This document shows positions 47,128 to 55,520 of a stretch of 64,000 bases of DNA, in pieces. The DNA lies in contig NZ_PVZV01000010.1 of NCBI RefSeq assembly GCF_002995495.1, positions 124,001 to 188,000 on the forward strand, read 5' to 3'. Source of the DNA: Actinocorallia populi. Lineage in GTDB: Bacteria; Actinomycetota; Actinomycetes; Streptosporangiales; Streptosporangiaceae. Position 1 is the first letter of the stretch; each line of letters begins with the position of its first letter. Made by a program: the position numbers and the translations under genes. Below the pieces are notes generated by a model. It saw only the letters and a list, made by a program, of their open reading frames with translations, was not told where the DNA came from and did no database searches.

Positions 47128-50100
47128 CTAGTGCCGTTCGGGCGGCGCCGCGGCGGCGCGGTCGGACAGCGACGCCAGCGCCAGGCCGATCGCGGTGTCG
47201 AGCTGGGGATCGCGCCCGTTGACCCAGTCCTCCGGGGTCATGACGACCTCCAGGTCCGGGTCGACGCCGTGGTTCTCCAGGCCCCAGCCGTAGGCGTCGA
47301 ACCAGGTGGCGTACCTGGGCACCGTGACGGAGGTGCCGTCGGCCAGCCGGTGCCAGCCGTCGATGCCGATGACGCCGCCCCAGGTGCGGGTGCCGACCAC
47401 CTTGCCCAGCCCCATCACCTTGATCGCCGCGGAGATGATGTCGCCGTCCGAGCCTGCGCGCTCGTCCACCACCGCCACGATCGGGCCGCGCGGGGCGTTC
47501 TCGGGATAGGACGAGGGCAGCGCGCCGCGCGGCACGTCCCAGCCGATGATCTTGCGGGCGAGCTTCTCCAGCACCAGCTGGGAGGTGTGGCCGCCGCGGT
47601 TGCCCCGCAGGTCCAGCACCAGGCCCTCGCGCGCCACCTCCACCCGCAGGTCGCGGTGGAGCTGCGCCCAGCCGAAGCCCACCATGTCGGGGATGTGGAG
47701 GTAGCCCAGCCTGCCCTCGCCGGCCTCCCGGACGTGCCTGCGCCGCTCGGACACCCAGTCCTGGTAGCGCAGCCGCTCCTCGTCCGGCAGCGGCACCACC
47801 GCCATCCGGCGCGGCGGCCCGCCCTCCCGGGGCCCGACGGTCAGCTCGATCGGGGTGTCGGCCATGCCCGCCAGCAGCGGCCCCGGCCCCGCGACCGGGT
47901 CGACCGGCTGCCCGTCCACCTCCAGCAGCGCGTCACCGGGGCGCACCACGATGCCGGGTCCCGCCAGCGGGGCGCGGGCGCGCGGGTCGGAGGACTCCCC
48001 GGGCAGGACGCGCGTGATCCGCCAGACGTCCCCGTCCCGGCGCAGGTCCGCGCCGAGCATGCCCAGCCACTCCCCCTCCCGGTCGTAGCGGGCGCGGGAG
48101 ACGTAGGCGTGGGAGGTGCCCAGCTCCCCCATCAGCTCCCACATGAGGTCGGCGAAGTCGTCGGGGGTGGCCACCCGCTCCAGGACGGGGCGGTAGCGCT
48201 CCAGCGCGGCGTCCCACCCGGCCTCCGCCAGGGCGTTCTCGCTCCAGAACTCGTGGCGCACCACGCGGCCCGCCTCGGCGTAGGCCAGCCGCCTGCGGGC
48301 CACCGGGTCGATGGACGTGCGGGCCCGGGAGAGGTCGACCTTGACGGTGTCGTCGTCGGAGCCCGACGAGGCCACCACCTGCAGCCTGCCCCGGTCGCGG
48401 ATCACCAGGCGCTCGCCGTCGCCGCTGACGGCGTAGGCGTCCAGCGGGTCGACGATCTCCTCGCACTTGCGGGTGCCCAGGTCGAAGCGCTCCAGGGACG
48501 GGCGCAGCGGCGCGGTGTCGGGCTGGGGGCCGCTCTCGCCCAGCGAACCGGACAGCGGCAGTTTCATCCACACCACCCCGCCCTTGACCGCGCTCATCGC
48601 GGCGTAGCGGGACGCCTCCACCGGGAAGGGCACGACCCGGGCGGACAGTCCCTCCAGGTCCACCCTGGTGCGGTCCTTCTTCTCCTCGCCCTTCGCGGAC
48701 CCCTCGGCCTCGCCGGACTCGCCAGATTCGCCGTTCTCGTCGCTTTCGTCGCCCTCGCCGTTCTTACCGCCCTTGCCGTCCTTGCCGTCCTTGTCGTCCT
48801 CGGCGCCCACCGGGCGGCCCTCGACGGACGGGGCGAACGGCGACGGCGTCACGGCGGCCAGCGGCACCAGGTAGGGGCGGCACCCGAACGGGAACGACAG
48901 GTCGAACACGTGCTGGTCGTAGACCGGGTCGAACCCCCGCCACGACAGGAACGCCAGGAACTTCCCGTCCATCGTGAAACAGGGCGAGCTGTCCTCGAAC
49001 CTGCCGTCGGTGACGTCCACGATGAGGCGGTCGGCCAGGCGCGCCATCCGGATCCGGCGCAGCGGCGAGGCCTCCGGCTCCGACCAGGCGATCCAGTCCG
49101 ACGCCGGGGCGAACGCCACCTCCTCGATCCTGCCCTTGCCGGTGGCCGCCAGCTCCGCGGCCTCGCCGGACTCCAGGTCCACCAGCAGCAGCCTGCCGTC
49201 CTTGGTGGTCACCGCGGCGCTCCGGCCGTCCGGGGCGGGCACCAGGTCGTCGACCCAGCCCAGCCGGCCCGCGGCCAGCCTGCGCGGGGACGTCCCGGGC
49301 TCCAGGCCCGCGGCGGGCGCCACCTCCAGCGCGTCGCCGGGCAGCTCGGTGCCCGCGTCGACGATCCAGGCGACGTTCCCGTCCGCCAGCACCCGGGGCA
49401 GCCGGGCGCGGGCGCGCGGGTCGGAGGCCAGGGTGCGGGCGGGGCCGTCGCGGTGGGTGAGCCAGTGCACCGTCCCGGCGACCTCCACCGCCCCGGCGCG
49501 GCCGGTGCGGTCGCAGGAGAAGCCGCCCAGGACGTCCTCGCCGGTCATCTGGAAGGGGCGGCGCGCCGTGCCCGAGCCGCCGAGCCGCACCTCCAGCGGC
49601 CTGGGCTCGTCCTCCAGGCTCTCCAGCAGCCAGATCCGCCCCGCCGAGGCGTAGACCACCCGGGTGCCGTCGGTCGCCGCCTGGCGGGCGTAGAACTCCT
49701 GCCCGCCGCCGTGGCGGCGCAGGTCCGAGCCGTCGAAGGCGCAGGAGTACAGGGTGCCGACGCCCTCGTGGTCGGACAGGAAGGCCACCCGCCCGGACAC
49801 GATCATGACGCTGTCCAGATGGCCGCCCAGGTCCGCCAGGATCCGGGTGAAGTGGCCCTCGCCGATCACCTGGCCGCCGTCGGCCCCGGTGCGGTACTCG
49901 GCGGGCTCCAGCGCCGCGCCCGTCCACAGCCGGCCCATGCCGCCGCCCCGGTAGCGCTTCCAGCGGGCCGGCTCGCTCGCCCCGCCGGTCAGCAGCGCCG
50001 CCCGCTCCGAGCGGTGCTCGCCCGACAGCGCCAGGTCGTCCACCGGCCCGTACGGCAGGCGCGCCGCGGTGCTGCCGTCGACCGGGACCGCGTAGGCCCA

Positions 50101-50448
50101 GGAGAAGTGGGAGAAGGGCTGCCCCGCGGAGCTGGTGGCCAGCACCCGGCCGCCGGGCGTCCAGCCGCGCACCCGGGTGGAGGCCGCGCCCCAGTACGTC
50201 AGGCGCTCGCTCGGGCCGCCGTCCACCGACGCCAGGTACACCTCGGCGTCGCCGTCCCGCCAGCTCGTCCAGGCGATCCTGCTCCCGTCGGCCGACAGGC
50301 GTGGATGGCTCACCGGGGCGCGGTCGGCCGACAACCGCCAGGCCCGCCCGCCGTCCAGCGGCGCCACCCACACGTCGTCCTCGGCGGTGAAGGCCAGCAG
50401 CTCGCCCCGCAGATGGGGATATCTCAGATAGTCACCCGAAGTCACCAC
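47128..50448 (-). CDS. Tricorn-type S41 protease
   Basis: This 1106-residue protein has an N-terminal beta-propeller (repeats such as VSHPRLSADGSRIAWTSWRDG) and a second propeller. A Lys/Asp/Glu/Gly-rich insert spans about 546-593. A PDZ-like domain (GDALLEVDGQPVDPVAG) is followed by the S41 core. The catalytic Ser1000 lies in DERAGSDGDII, with His780 in GTSHAYVSR. Tricorn is a cytosolic peptidase that degrades proteasome products to short peptides. No signal peptide is present. The start is GTG with a weak ribosome binding site; a second GTG follows directly. Confidence 0.95.
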   Translation of the reverse strand: MVTSGDYLRYPHLRGELLAFTAEDDVWVAPLDGGRAWRLSADRAPVSHPRLSADGSRIAWTSWRDGDAEVYLASVDGGPSERLTYWGAASTRVRGWTPGGRVLATSSAGQPFSHFSWAYAVPVDGSTAARLPYGPVDDLALSGEHRSERAALLTGGASEPARWKRYRGGGMGRLWTGAALEPAEYRTGADGGQVIGEGHFTRILADLGGHLDSVMIVSGRVAFLSDHEGVGTLYSCAFDGSDLRRHGGGQEFYARQAATDGTRVVYASAGRIWLLESLEDEPRPLEVRLGGSGTARRPFQMTGEDVLGGFSCDRTGRAGAVEVAGTVHWLTHRDGPARTLASDPRARARLPRVLADGNVAWIVDAGTELPGDALEVAPAAGLEPGTSPRRLAAGRLGWVDDLVPAPDGRSAAVTTKDGRLLLVDLESGEAAELAATGKGRIEEVAFAPASDWIAWSEPEASPLRRIRMARLADRLIVDVTDGRFEDSSPCFTMDGKFLAFLSWRGFDPVYDQHVFDLSFPFGCRPYLVPLAAVTPSPFAPSVEGRPVGAEDDKDGKDGKGGKNGEGDESDENGESGESGEAEGSAKGEEKKDRTRVDLEGLSARVVPFPVEASRYAAMSAVKGGVVWMKLPLSGSLGESGPQPDTAPLRPSLERFDLGTRKCEEIVDPLDAYAVSGDGERLVIRDRGRLQVVASSGSDDDTVKVDLSRARTSIDPVARRRLAYAEAGRVVRHEFWSENALAEAGWDAALERYRPVLERVATPDDFADLMWELMGELGTSHAYVSRARYDREGEWLGMLGADLRRDGDVWRITRVLPGESSDPRARAPLAGPGIVVRPGDALLEVDGQPVDPVAGPGPLLAGMADTPIELTVGPREGGPPRRMAVVPLPDEERLRYQDWVSERRRHVREAGEGRLGYLHIPDMVGFGWAQLHRDLRVEVAREGLVLDLRGNRGGHTSQLVLEKLARKIIGWDVPRGALPSSYPENAPRGPIVAVVDERAGSDGDIISAAIKVMGLGKVVGTRTWGGVIGIDGWHRLADGTSVTVPRYATWFDAYGWGLENHGVDPDLEVVMTPEDWVNGRDPQLDTAIGLALASLSDRAAAAPPERH

Positions 50449-50485
50449 TCCATCGTAGGGTTTCCCCCGCCACGGCGATGATCCT

Positions 50486-51442
50486 CTACGGCAGATCCCT
50501 GGTGACGGCCTGGTATTCCCGGTACTCGCGCAGGGGCCGGAAGCCCAGCGCCTGGTTGACGGCGAGCATGTACTCGTTGTCGTCGGCGTTGTCGGTCTCG
50601 ACCTCGGCGATCTCCGGGCGCTCCTCGGCCAGCCAGCGCAGCATGGCCGCCTTCATCCACAGGCCCAGCCGGCGGCCGCGGTGCTCGGGCACGACGGCGG
50701 TGTCGTACTGGAAGGCGCGGGCGGGGGCGTCGGCGGGCACGACGATCTCGGTGAAGCCGGCCAGCGCGGGGCCGTACAGGGCCGCCACGGTGTAGAGCTC
50801 GTCGCCGCGCTTGGCCACCTGCTCGGCGGTCTGCCTGACCCGCTCGGGGGTCCAGGCGGACTCGCCCCCGTCGTGGTCGGCCATGGCCCGCTTGGCCCGG
50901 GCGAAGGCGGCGGCGAGCCGGTCGGGCACCACGCCCGTCCAGCGGATCAGCCGGTAGCCCGACGGGTTCAGCGCGGCGTACCCCGCCGTCGCGGGAGCGG
51001 CCTCGGCCGTGTCCAGCACCAGGCCGCGGGTGGTCAGCACGCACCCGAACCCGCGGGACTCCAGGAACGGCACGGCCGGGGTGCCCGCCAGCGCCTGGGC
51101 GATCGCGGTGGCCCGCTGGTCGGCGCGCAGCGCCCCGGCCGCCGAGCGCAGCAGGCGGGTGCCCACCCCGCGCCGGCGCAGCCCCGGGTGCACGTGGATC
51201 TCGATCTCCCCGGCCCGCACGGCCGCGTCGCCCGGCAGGCGCAGGCTCGCCACCGCGCCCAGCCCGTCCCCGTGCGCGACCGCCCACAACCGCCGGCGCA
51301 CGCCTCCCAGCAGCCAGCCGACGGTCTCGGCCGGCTCGGGAGGCGCCTCGTCCGGATGGTCGTGGAGGTGCGCCGCGGACACCAGCGCGTGCCAGGCGTC
51401 CAGTTCCCCGTCCGCCGGATCCCTCACCTCGATGACGTCCAT
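50486..51442 (-). CDS. Double GNAT-fold acetyltransferase
   Basis: This 318-residue protein contains two GNAT modules. The first has EIEIHVHPGLRRRGVGTRLLRSA, with an intact acetyl-CoA loop. The second has FQYDTAVVPEHRGRRLGLWMKAAML and VETDNADDNEYMLAVNQALGF. Such tandem proteins include mycothiol-synthase-like and streptothricin-type enzymes, but specific markers for MshD are missing. The ATG at 51442 is chosen because CCGAGG precedes it. The substrate is unknown. Confidence 0.88.
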   Translation of the reverse strand: MDVIEVRDPADGELDAWHALVSAAHLHDHPDEAPPEPAETVGWLLGGVRRRLWAVAHGDGLGAVASLRLPGDAAVRAGEIEIHVHPGLRRRGVGTRLLRSAAGALRADQRATAIAQALAGTPAVPFLESRGFGCVLTTRGLVLDTAEAAPATAGYAALNPSGYRLIRWTGVVPDRLAAAFARAKRAMADHDGGESAWTPERVRQTAEQVAKRGDELYTVAALYGPALAGFTEIVVPADAPARAFQYDTAVVPEHRGRRLGLWMKAAMLRWLAEERPEIAEVETDNADDNEYMLAVNQALGFRPLREYREYQAVTRDLP

Positions 51443-51502
51443 CCTCGGAGTTCTACCCGAAGACGGGGCCCGGTGAGCGGTCAACCGCGAACTGGGTCGG
51501 GC

Positions 51503-52825
51503 TCAGGGCGCGGCGGGCGTCGTCGCCGGAGCCGAGGGAGCGGCCGGAGTCGAAGGGGCCGCCGGAGCCGTGGGGGTCTGCCCCGCGGGCGCCCCGGGGG
51601 CCTCCTGCCCGGGGCCGGTGGTGATCTCCCGGTCCAGGGCGCCGCCCTTGACCCACTGCTTCCACGGCATCTCGTAGTACGACCAGCCGTTGTTCCACTC
51701 GACCCGGCGCTTGGTGCCGGTGACGTCGACGACGTCGCCGCGCTGGAAGTTGTTGTAGTACCACTGGGCGAACTCCGGCGGCGCGTTCACGCAGCCGTGG
51801 CTGAGGTTGTAGCGGCCCATCGCCCACACCCGGCTGGCCATGGAGTGCACGTACTCGCCGGAGTTGGAGATGCGGACGGCGAACGGGATGACCTCGCGGT
51901 AGCCGCCGTTCTTCTTGTCCTTGGGGTCCACGCCCATCCACTCCGACGTCATGATCTCGACGCGGTGCCGGGACATGGTCAGGTGGGTGCCGCTGGTCGT
52001 CAGGTAGGTGTCGATGCCGTTGACGACACGGCCGCCCTTGCCCGCGCTGATCGGGACGCGCTTGACCTTCTTGCCGTTGCGCACGACGGTGATGTGCTTC
52101 TTCTTGGTGTCGACGGTGCTGATCTGCGAATTGCCGATCTTGAACTGGTGGGTGCGGTCCGCCGTGCCGTAGGCGTTCTTGGCGCCCCGCACCCCGGTCA
52201 GGCGCGCGGTGAGCTCGACCTTCTGGTGGGGTTCCCAGTACCGGTCGTTCTTGGTCCGGAAGATGACCTGGTTGTCGGCGGTCCAGTACCAGGCGCCGAC
52301 CGCGGGCTTCTCCGAGCTCACCGTCAGTGCCTGCTCGACGGCCTTGCGCTGGGTGATGTCCCGGTCGAAGGTGATCGTGATGGGCATGCCCACGCCGACG
52401 GTCTCCCCCGCCATGGGGATGATGTCGGCGATCCCGAAGGTGCTCGCGGGCTTCAGCGTGCTGAAGCTGCTGGCGGCCGTGGTCGTCTGGACCTTGTTGG
52501 CCGCGGTCGCCGACACCTGGTAGGTGGCGCCGGGCTTGAGGTTCCAGGTGGAGGTCCAGGAGGTGCCGTCCGCCGACAGCTCGCCCGCCACCTCCTTCTT
52601 GCCGGCCTTCACCGAGACGCTCTGCAGCGTGCCGTCGGTGACGTTGACGGTGATCTTGCTGTCCGGCTTGACCTTGCCGGTGCCGTCGGCGGGGGTGATG
52701 GTCACCTGGGGCGCCGCCGGTTCGGTCTGCGCCTGTTCGGTGATCTCGGCGGAGTTGCCCGAGCAGGCGGTGACGAGGAGGAGCGCCGCCGTGCCGGCCA
52801 GCGCGGAAGTGGTGCGACGGATCAT
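51503..52825 (-). CDS. Lipoprotein L,D-transpeptidase
   Basis: This 440-residue cell-wall enzyme has a lipoprotein signal with VTAC lipobox (Cys21) and two immunoglobulin-like domains (TVNVTDGTLQSVSVKAGKK and TVGVGMPITITFDRDI). The YkuD catalytic domain holds the SHGCVNAPPEFAQWYY motif with nucleophile Cys345 and HSMASRVW nearby. It makes 3-3 cross-links in peptidoglycan. The C-terminal tail is Pro/Ala-rich. Its ATG overlaps the stop of a paralogue (ATGA), so the two are co-translated. Confidence 0.95.
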   Translation of the reverse strand: MIRRTTSALAGTAALLLVTACSGNSAEITEQAQTEPAAPQVTITPADGTGKVKPDSKITVNVTDGTLQSVSVKAGKKEVAGELSADGTSWTSTWNLKPGATYQVSATAANKVQTTTAASSFSTLKPASTFGIADIIPMAGETVGVGMPITITFDRDITQRKAVEQALTVSSEKPAVGAWYWTADNQVIFRTKNDRYWEPHQKVELTARLTGVRGAKNAYGTADRTHQFKIGNSQISTVDTKKKHITVVRNGKKVKRVPISAGKGGRVVNGIDTYLTTSGTHLTMSRHRVEIMTSEWMGVDPKDKKNGGYREVIPFAVRISNSGEYVHSMASRVWAMGRYNLSHGCVNAPPEFAQWYYNNFQRGDVVDVTGTKRRVEWNNGWSYYEMPWKQWVKGGALDREITTGPGQEAPGAPAGQTPTAPAAPSTPAAPSAPATTPAAP

Positions 52826-54084
52826 GGAGTGGTGCTCTCAGCGGGAGTCGGGGGGGTGGGGGTGGAGCCTGCGTTGCTGCCGGGGGCCTCTGCCCGGCCG
52901 GGAGCGGTGGAGACGGACTGGTCGAAGGCGCTGCCCTGCACCCAGTCCTTCCACGGCTTCTGCCAGTAGCCGTAGCCGTTGTCGAATTCCAGTTCCCGGT
53001 CGGTGCCCGTCACGTCGACGATGTCGCCCCACTTGGACTGGTTGTAGTACCACTGGGCGAACTCCGGCGGCGCGTTCACGCAGCCGTGGCTGACGTTCGC
53101 GCGGCCCTGCGAGCCGACGGACCAGGGCGCGGAGTGCACGTACTCGCCGCTGTAGGAGATGCGGACCGCGTGGGGGACGACCTCCCGGTAGTAGCCGGGC
53201 TCGCCCTTCTCGATCCCCGGCGAGATCATGATCGCCGGGTTCTCCTTCTCCATCGTGACGTGGGTGCCGCTGGTCGTGGTGTACTTGCGCTCGGTGGCCT
53301 TGCCCGCGCTGATGCCGACGTCCCGCACCTTCTTGCCGTCGACCTCGACGACCATCCGGTGGGTCCTGGTGTTGATCGTGCTGATGTTCGAGGAGCCGAC
53401 CTTGAACCTGATCGTGAAGTCCTTCATGCCGTAGACGCCCTTGGCGGCCTTCACGCCGGTGAACCGGCCGGTGACCTTGATGTCCTGGTGGGCGGCCCAG
53501 TACTTCTTGGTACGGAAGATCACCTGTTCGTCGGTGTACCAGTACCAGGAGCCGGTGTTGGGCTTCTCGGACTCGACGGTCAGCGCGCTCTCGACCGCCT
53601 TCTTGTCCTTCACCGGCCGGTCGAAGTGCAGGACGATCGGCATCCCGACGCCGACCGTCTGGCCGGACCAGGGGATGTTGGACTCCAGCCCGAAGTTCGC
53701 GGACGGCTTGAGGGTCTTGAAGCTGCTGGTCGTGGTGGAGGTCTGCCCGTCGTTCTCGGCGACCGCCTCCACGGCGTAGGAGGCGTTGGGCTTGAGGTTC
53801 CCGGCGGACTTCCAGACCTTCTTGTCCGCGGACAGGCTGCCGGGCACCTCCTTGCCGCCCAGGCTCACCTTCACCGCGGTGAGCTCGCCGAGCGTGGCCT
53901 GGACCGTGACGCCCTGCTCGGGCCGGGCCTTGCCGGAGCCGTCGGCCGGGCTGATCGCCACGACCGGGGCCTGCGCCTGCTCGCGGTCCGGGCCCGTCCC
54001 GCCGCCTCCGCCGCTGCAGGCGGCGACCAGTGCGGCCGTGCCGGCCATTCCGATGAGACGCAACCCCCGAAAGTCCTGGCGCAC
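52822..54084 (-). CDS. Lipoprotein L,D-transpeptidase, paralogue
   Basis: This 420-residue paralogue of the downstream enzyme has lipobox VAAC (Cys23), two immunoglobulin-like domains (VQATLGELTAVKVSLGGKE and TVGVGMPIVLHFDRPV) and the YkuD motif SHGCVNAPPEFAQWYY with Cys335. GTG at 54084 is chosen because GGAGGG lies eight bases upstream and it yields a short signal peptide. The tail is Pro/Thr/Ser-rich. It is the first gene of the pair. Confidence 0.94.
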   Translation of the reverse strand: MRQDFRGLRLIGMAGTAALVAACSGGGGGTGPDREQAQAPVVAISPADGSGKARPEQGVTVQATLGELTAVKVSLGGKEVPGSLSADKKVWKSAGNLKPNASYAVEAVAENDGQTSTTTSSFKTLKPSANFGLESNIPWSGQTVGVGMPIVLHFDRPVKDKKAVESALTVESEKPNTGSWYWYTDEQVIFRTKKYWAAHQDIKVTGRFTGVKAAKGVYGMKDFTIRFKVGSSNISTINTRTHRMVVEVDGKKVRDVGISAGKATERKYTTTSGTHVTMEKENPAIMISPGIEKGEPGYYREVVPHAVRISYSGEYVHSAPWSVGSQGRANVSHGCVNAPPEFAQWYYNQSKWGDIVDVTGTDRELEFDNGYGYWQKPWKDWVQGSAFDQSVSTAPGRAEAPGSNAGSTPTPPTPAESTTP

Positions 54085-54254
54085 CGCGATAACCCTCCGT
54101 TGACGACCCCGTACCGGCCGGTGACCCCTTCCCGGCCAAAGACCCATACGAGAGACATTAACGGTTAAGACGGAGGATGATGCCATACAGTTCGGGATCC
54201 GCAAGACTTCGATAAAGAATCGTTGCGACCCGCTACGCGGATGTGCCGCGCAGG

Positions 54255-54905
54255 TCAGGCGGGTGCCGCGGCCTCGCCGCCGACCCGCTCCACGATGCGC
54301 CGGAACCCCAGGAGCGAGACCGCGCCCGCCGCCACCCAGGCGGCGGCGACCACCGAGGTGCGCAGCCACAGGAACGTCTCCAGCGACTCGTGCCACAGCA
54401 GCCACAGGCTGAACACCGCGTTGGCGAAGAAGACCAGCGCCCACAGCAGGGAGACGCGCAGGAAGAACCGGCGCACCCGGTCGTGGGCGAGGAAGGTGTC
54501 GGGCAGCGGCACCAGGTCGGTGGCCACCCGCTGGGCCATCGGGCGGCCCAGCGGCACCGAGGCCAGGAAGACCGCGCCGACCAGCAGGGTGCCCAGCGTC
54601 GGCTGGAGGAAGAAGAGCTTGGGATTGCCGGTGCCGAACGCCAGCACCGCGCGGGCGCTCACGCCCAGGGCCGCCAGCAGGAGGGTGCCGGGCACCCGGT
54701 CGCGCCGGACCGCCCGCAGGGCGATGCCGCCGAAGACCCACACCACCGCGACCACGACCGCGCCGGTCTGGCCGAGCACCAGCAGGGCCGCGTAGAAGAC
54801 GGCGACCGGGGCGATCACGCCCTCGACGAACCGGGGCAGCGCGTGCCGCAGCAGGACCCGGAACCCGGGCAGCTCGAAGGCGTGGCCGGTGACGTGCAGC
54901 TCCAT
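54255..54905 (-). CDS. VC0807-family integral membrane protein
   Basis: This 216-residue protein has five or six hydrophobic segments, with FVEGVIAPVAVFYAALLVLGQTGA and AVLAFGTGNPKLFFLQPTLGTLLVGAVFLASVPLGRPMAQRVA, the signature of the VC0807/DUF3159-related group. Its function is unknown; relatives resemble septation protein A. It is monocistronic, with no strong ribosome binding site visible. Confidence 0.72.
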   Translation of the reverse strand: MELHVTGHAFELPGFRVLLRHALPRFVEGVIAPVAVFYAALLVLGQTGAVVVAVVWVFGGIALRAVRRDRVPGTLLLAALGVSARAVLAFGTGNPKLFFLQPTLGTLLVGAVFLASVPLGRPMAQRVATDLVPLPDTFLAHDRVRRFFLRVSLLWALVFFANAVFSLWLLWHESLETFLWLRTSVVAAAWVAAGAVSLLGFRRIVERVGGEAAAPA

Positions 54906-55067
54906 TCACGTGCCCCCGAGACACCCTGAGCCGAGAAGGAAAGGAGCCACCCACGTTACGTGAAGATCTGATGTGGGTTATACCGATTCACGAAGACGAA
55001 CAAAGGCGGAGACCGCCCGCCTCCGAGCGCTCTCCGCCCCGTTCACCACCGGATTAGGCACACATGG

Positions 55068-55349
55068 TCAATAACCGCTGGTGCCCCCGCGGCCCTTGGG
55101 CCACAACCCCGCCACGATGAACACGGCGAGGGCCGCGAGTCCTATCTGGAAGAGCAACTCCCAGAAGTTGAAGCCCCGGGTGCTGAGGTTGAACAGCCGG
55201 GCGAGGGCGGTGCCGGCGAAGGCCGCCACGATGCCCACCAGCACCGTCAGCCAGACCGGCATGTTCTGCTTGCCGGGAACCAGGAGGCGTCCCACCGCCC
55301 CGATGATGGCGCCGAAGATCACGGCGCTGATGATCCCTGTGATGGTCAT
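55068..55349 (-). CDS. GlsB/YeaQ/YmgE-family membrane protein
   Basis: This 93-residue protein has three hydrophobic segments and the family motif GAIIGAVGRLLVPGKQNMPVWLTVLVGIVAA. The usual extension ends GFNFWELLFQIGLAALAVF. These transglycosylase-associated proteins accompany stress responses; the mechanism is unknown. GGGAGGCGCAGG precedes the ATG at 55349. Confidence 0.88.
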   Translation of the reverse strand: MTITGIISAVIFGAIIGAVGRLLVPGKQNMPVWLTVLVGIVAAFAGTALARLFNLSTRGFNFWELLFQIGLAALAVFIVAGLWPKGRGGTSGY

Positions 55350-55473
55350 ATCCTGCGCCTCCCTTCCATGGCGACGTCCATGGCCGATCCCTACCCGGGT
55401 GATTCCGGCAGGACACGGGAGACCCGACTTCCTTAACAAATCCATACTTGGGAGGATGCGCCGCCACGAAAAC

Positions 55474-55512
55474 GGCGTCCGGCCGACCCCCGTCGGGGGC
55501 CGGCCGGACGCC
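55474..55512 (-). terminator. Intrinsic terminator of fadD
   Basis: GGCGTCCGGCC (55474-55484) pairs with GGCCGGACGCC (55502-55512), with an inner C-run/G-run pairing. On the reverse strand GTTTTCG follows the stem. It lies nine bases past the fadD stop. Confidence 0.75.
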
Positions 55513-55520
55513 GCGGCCGG

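Noticed and set aside
46957-50481. A 1174-codon open frame antisense to the tricorn protease.
   Set aside because: Its product is Gly/Arg/Ala/Val-rich without domains. Long antisense frames are expected opposite genes with GC-rich third positions, and the protease frame has clear motifs.
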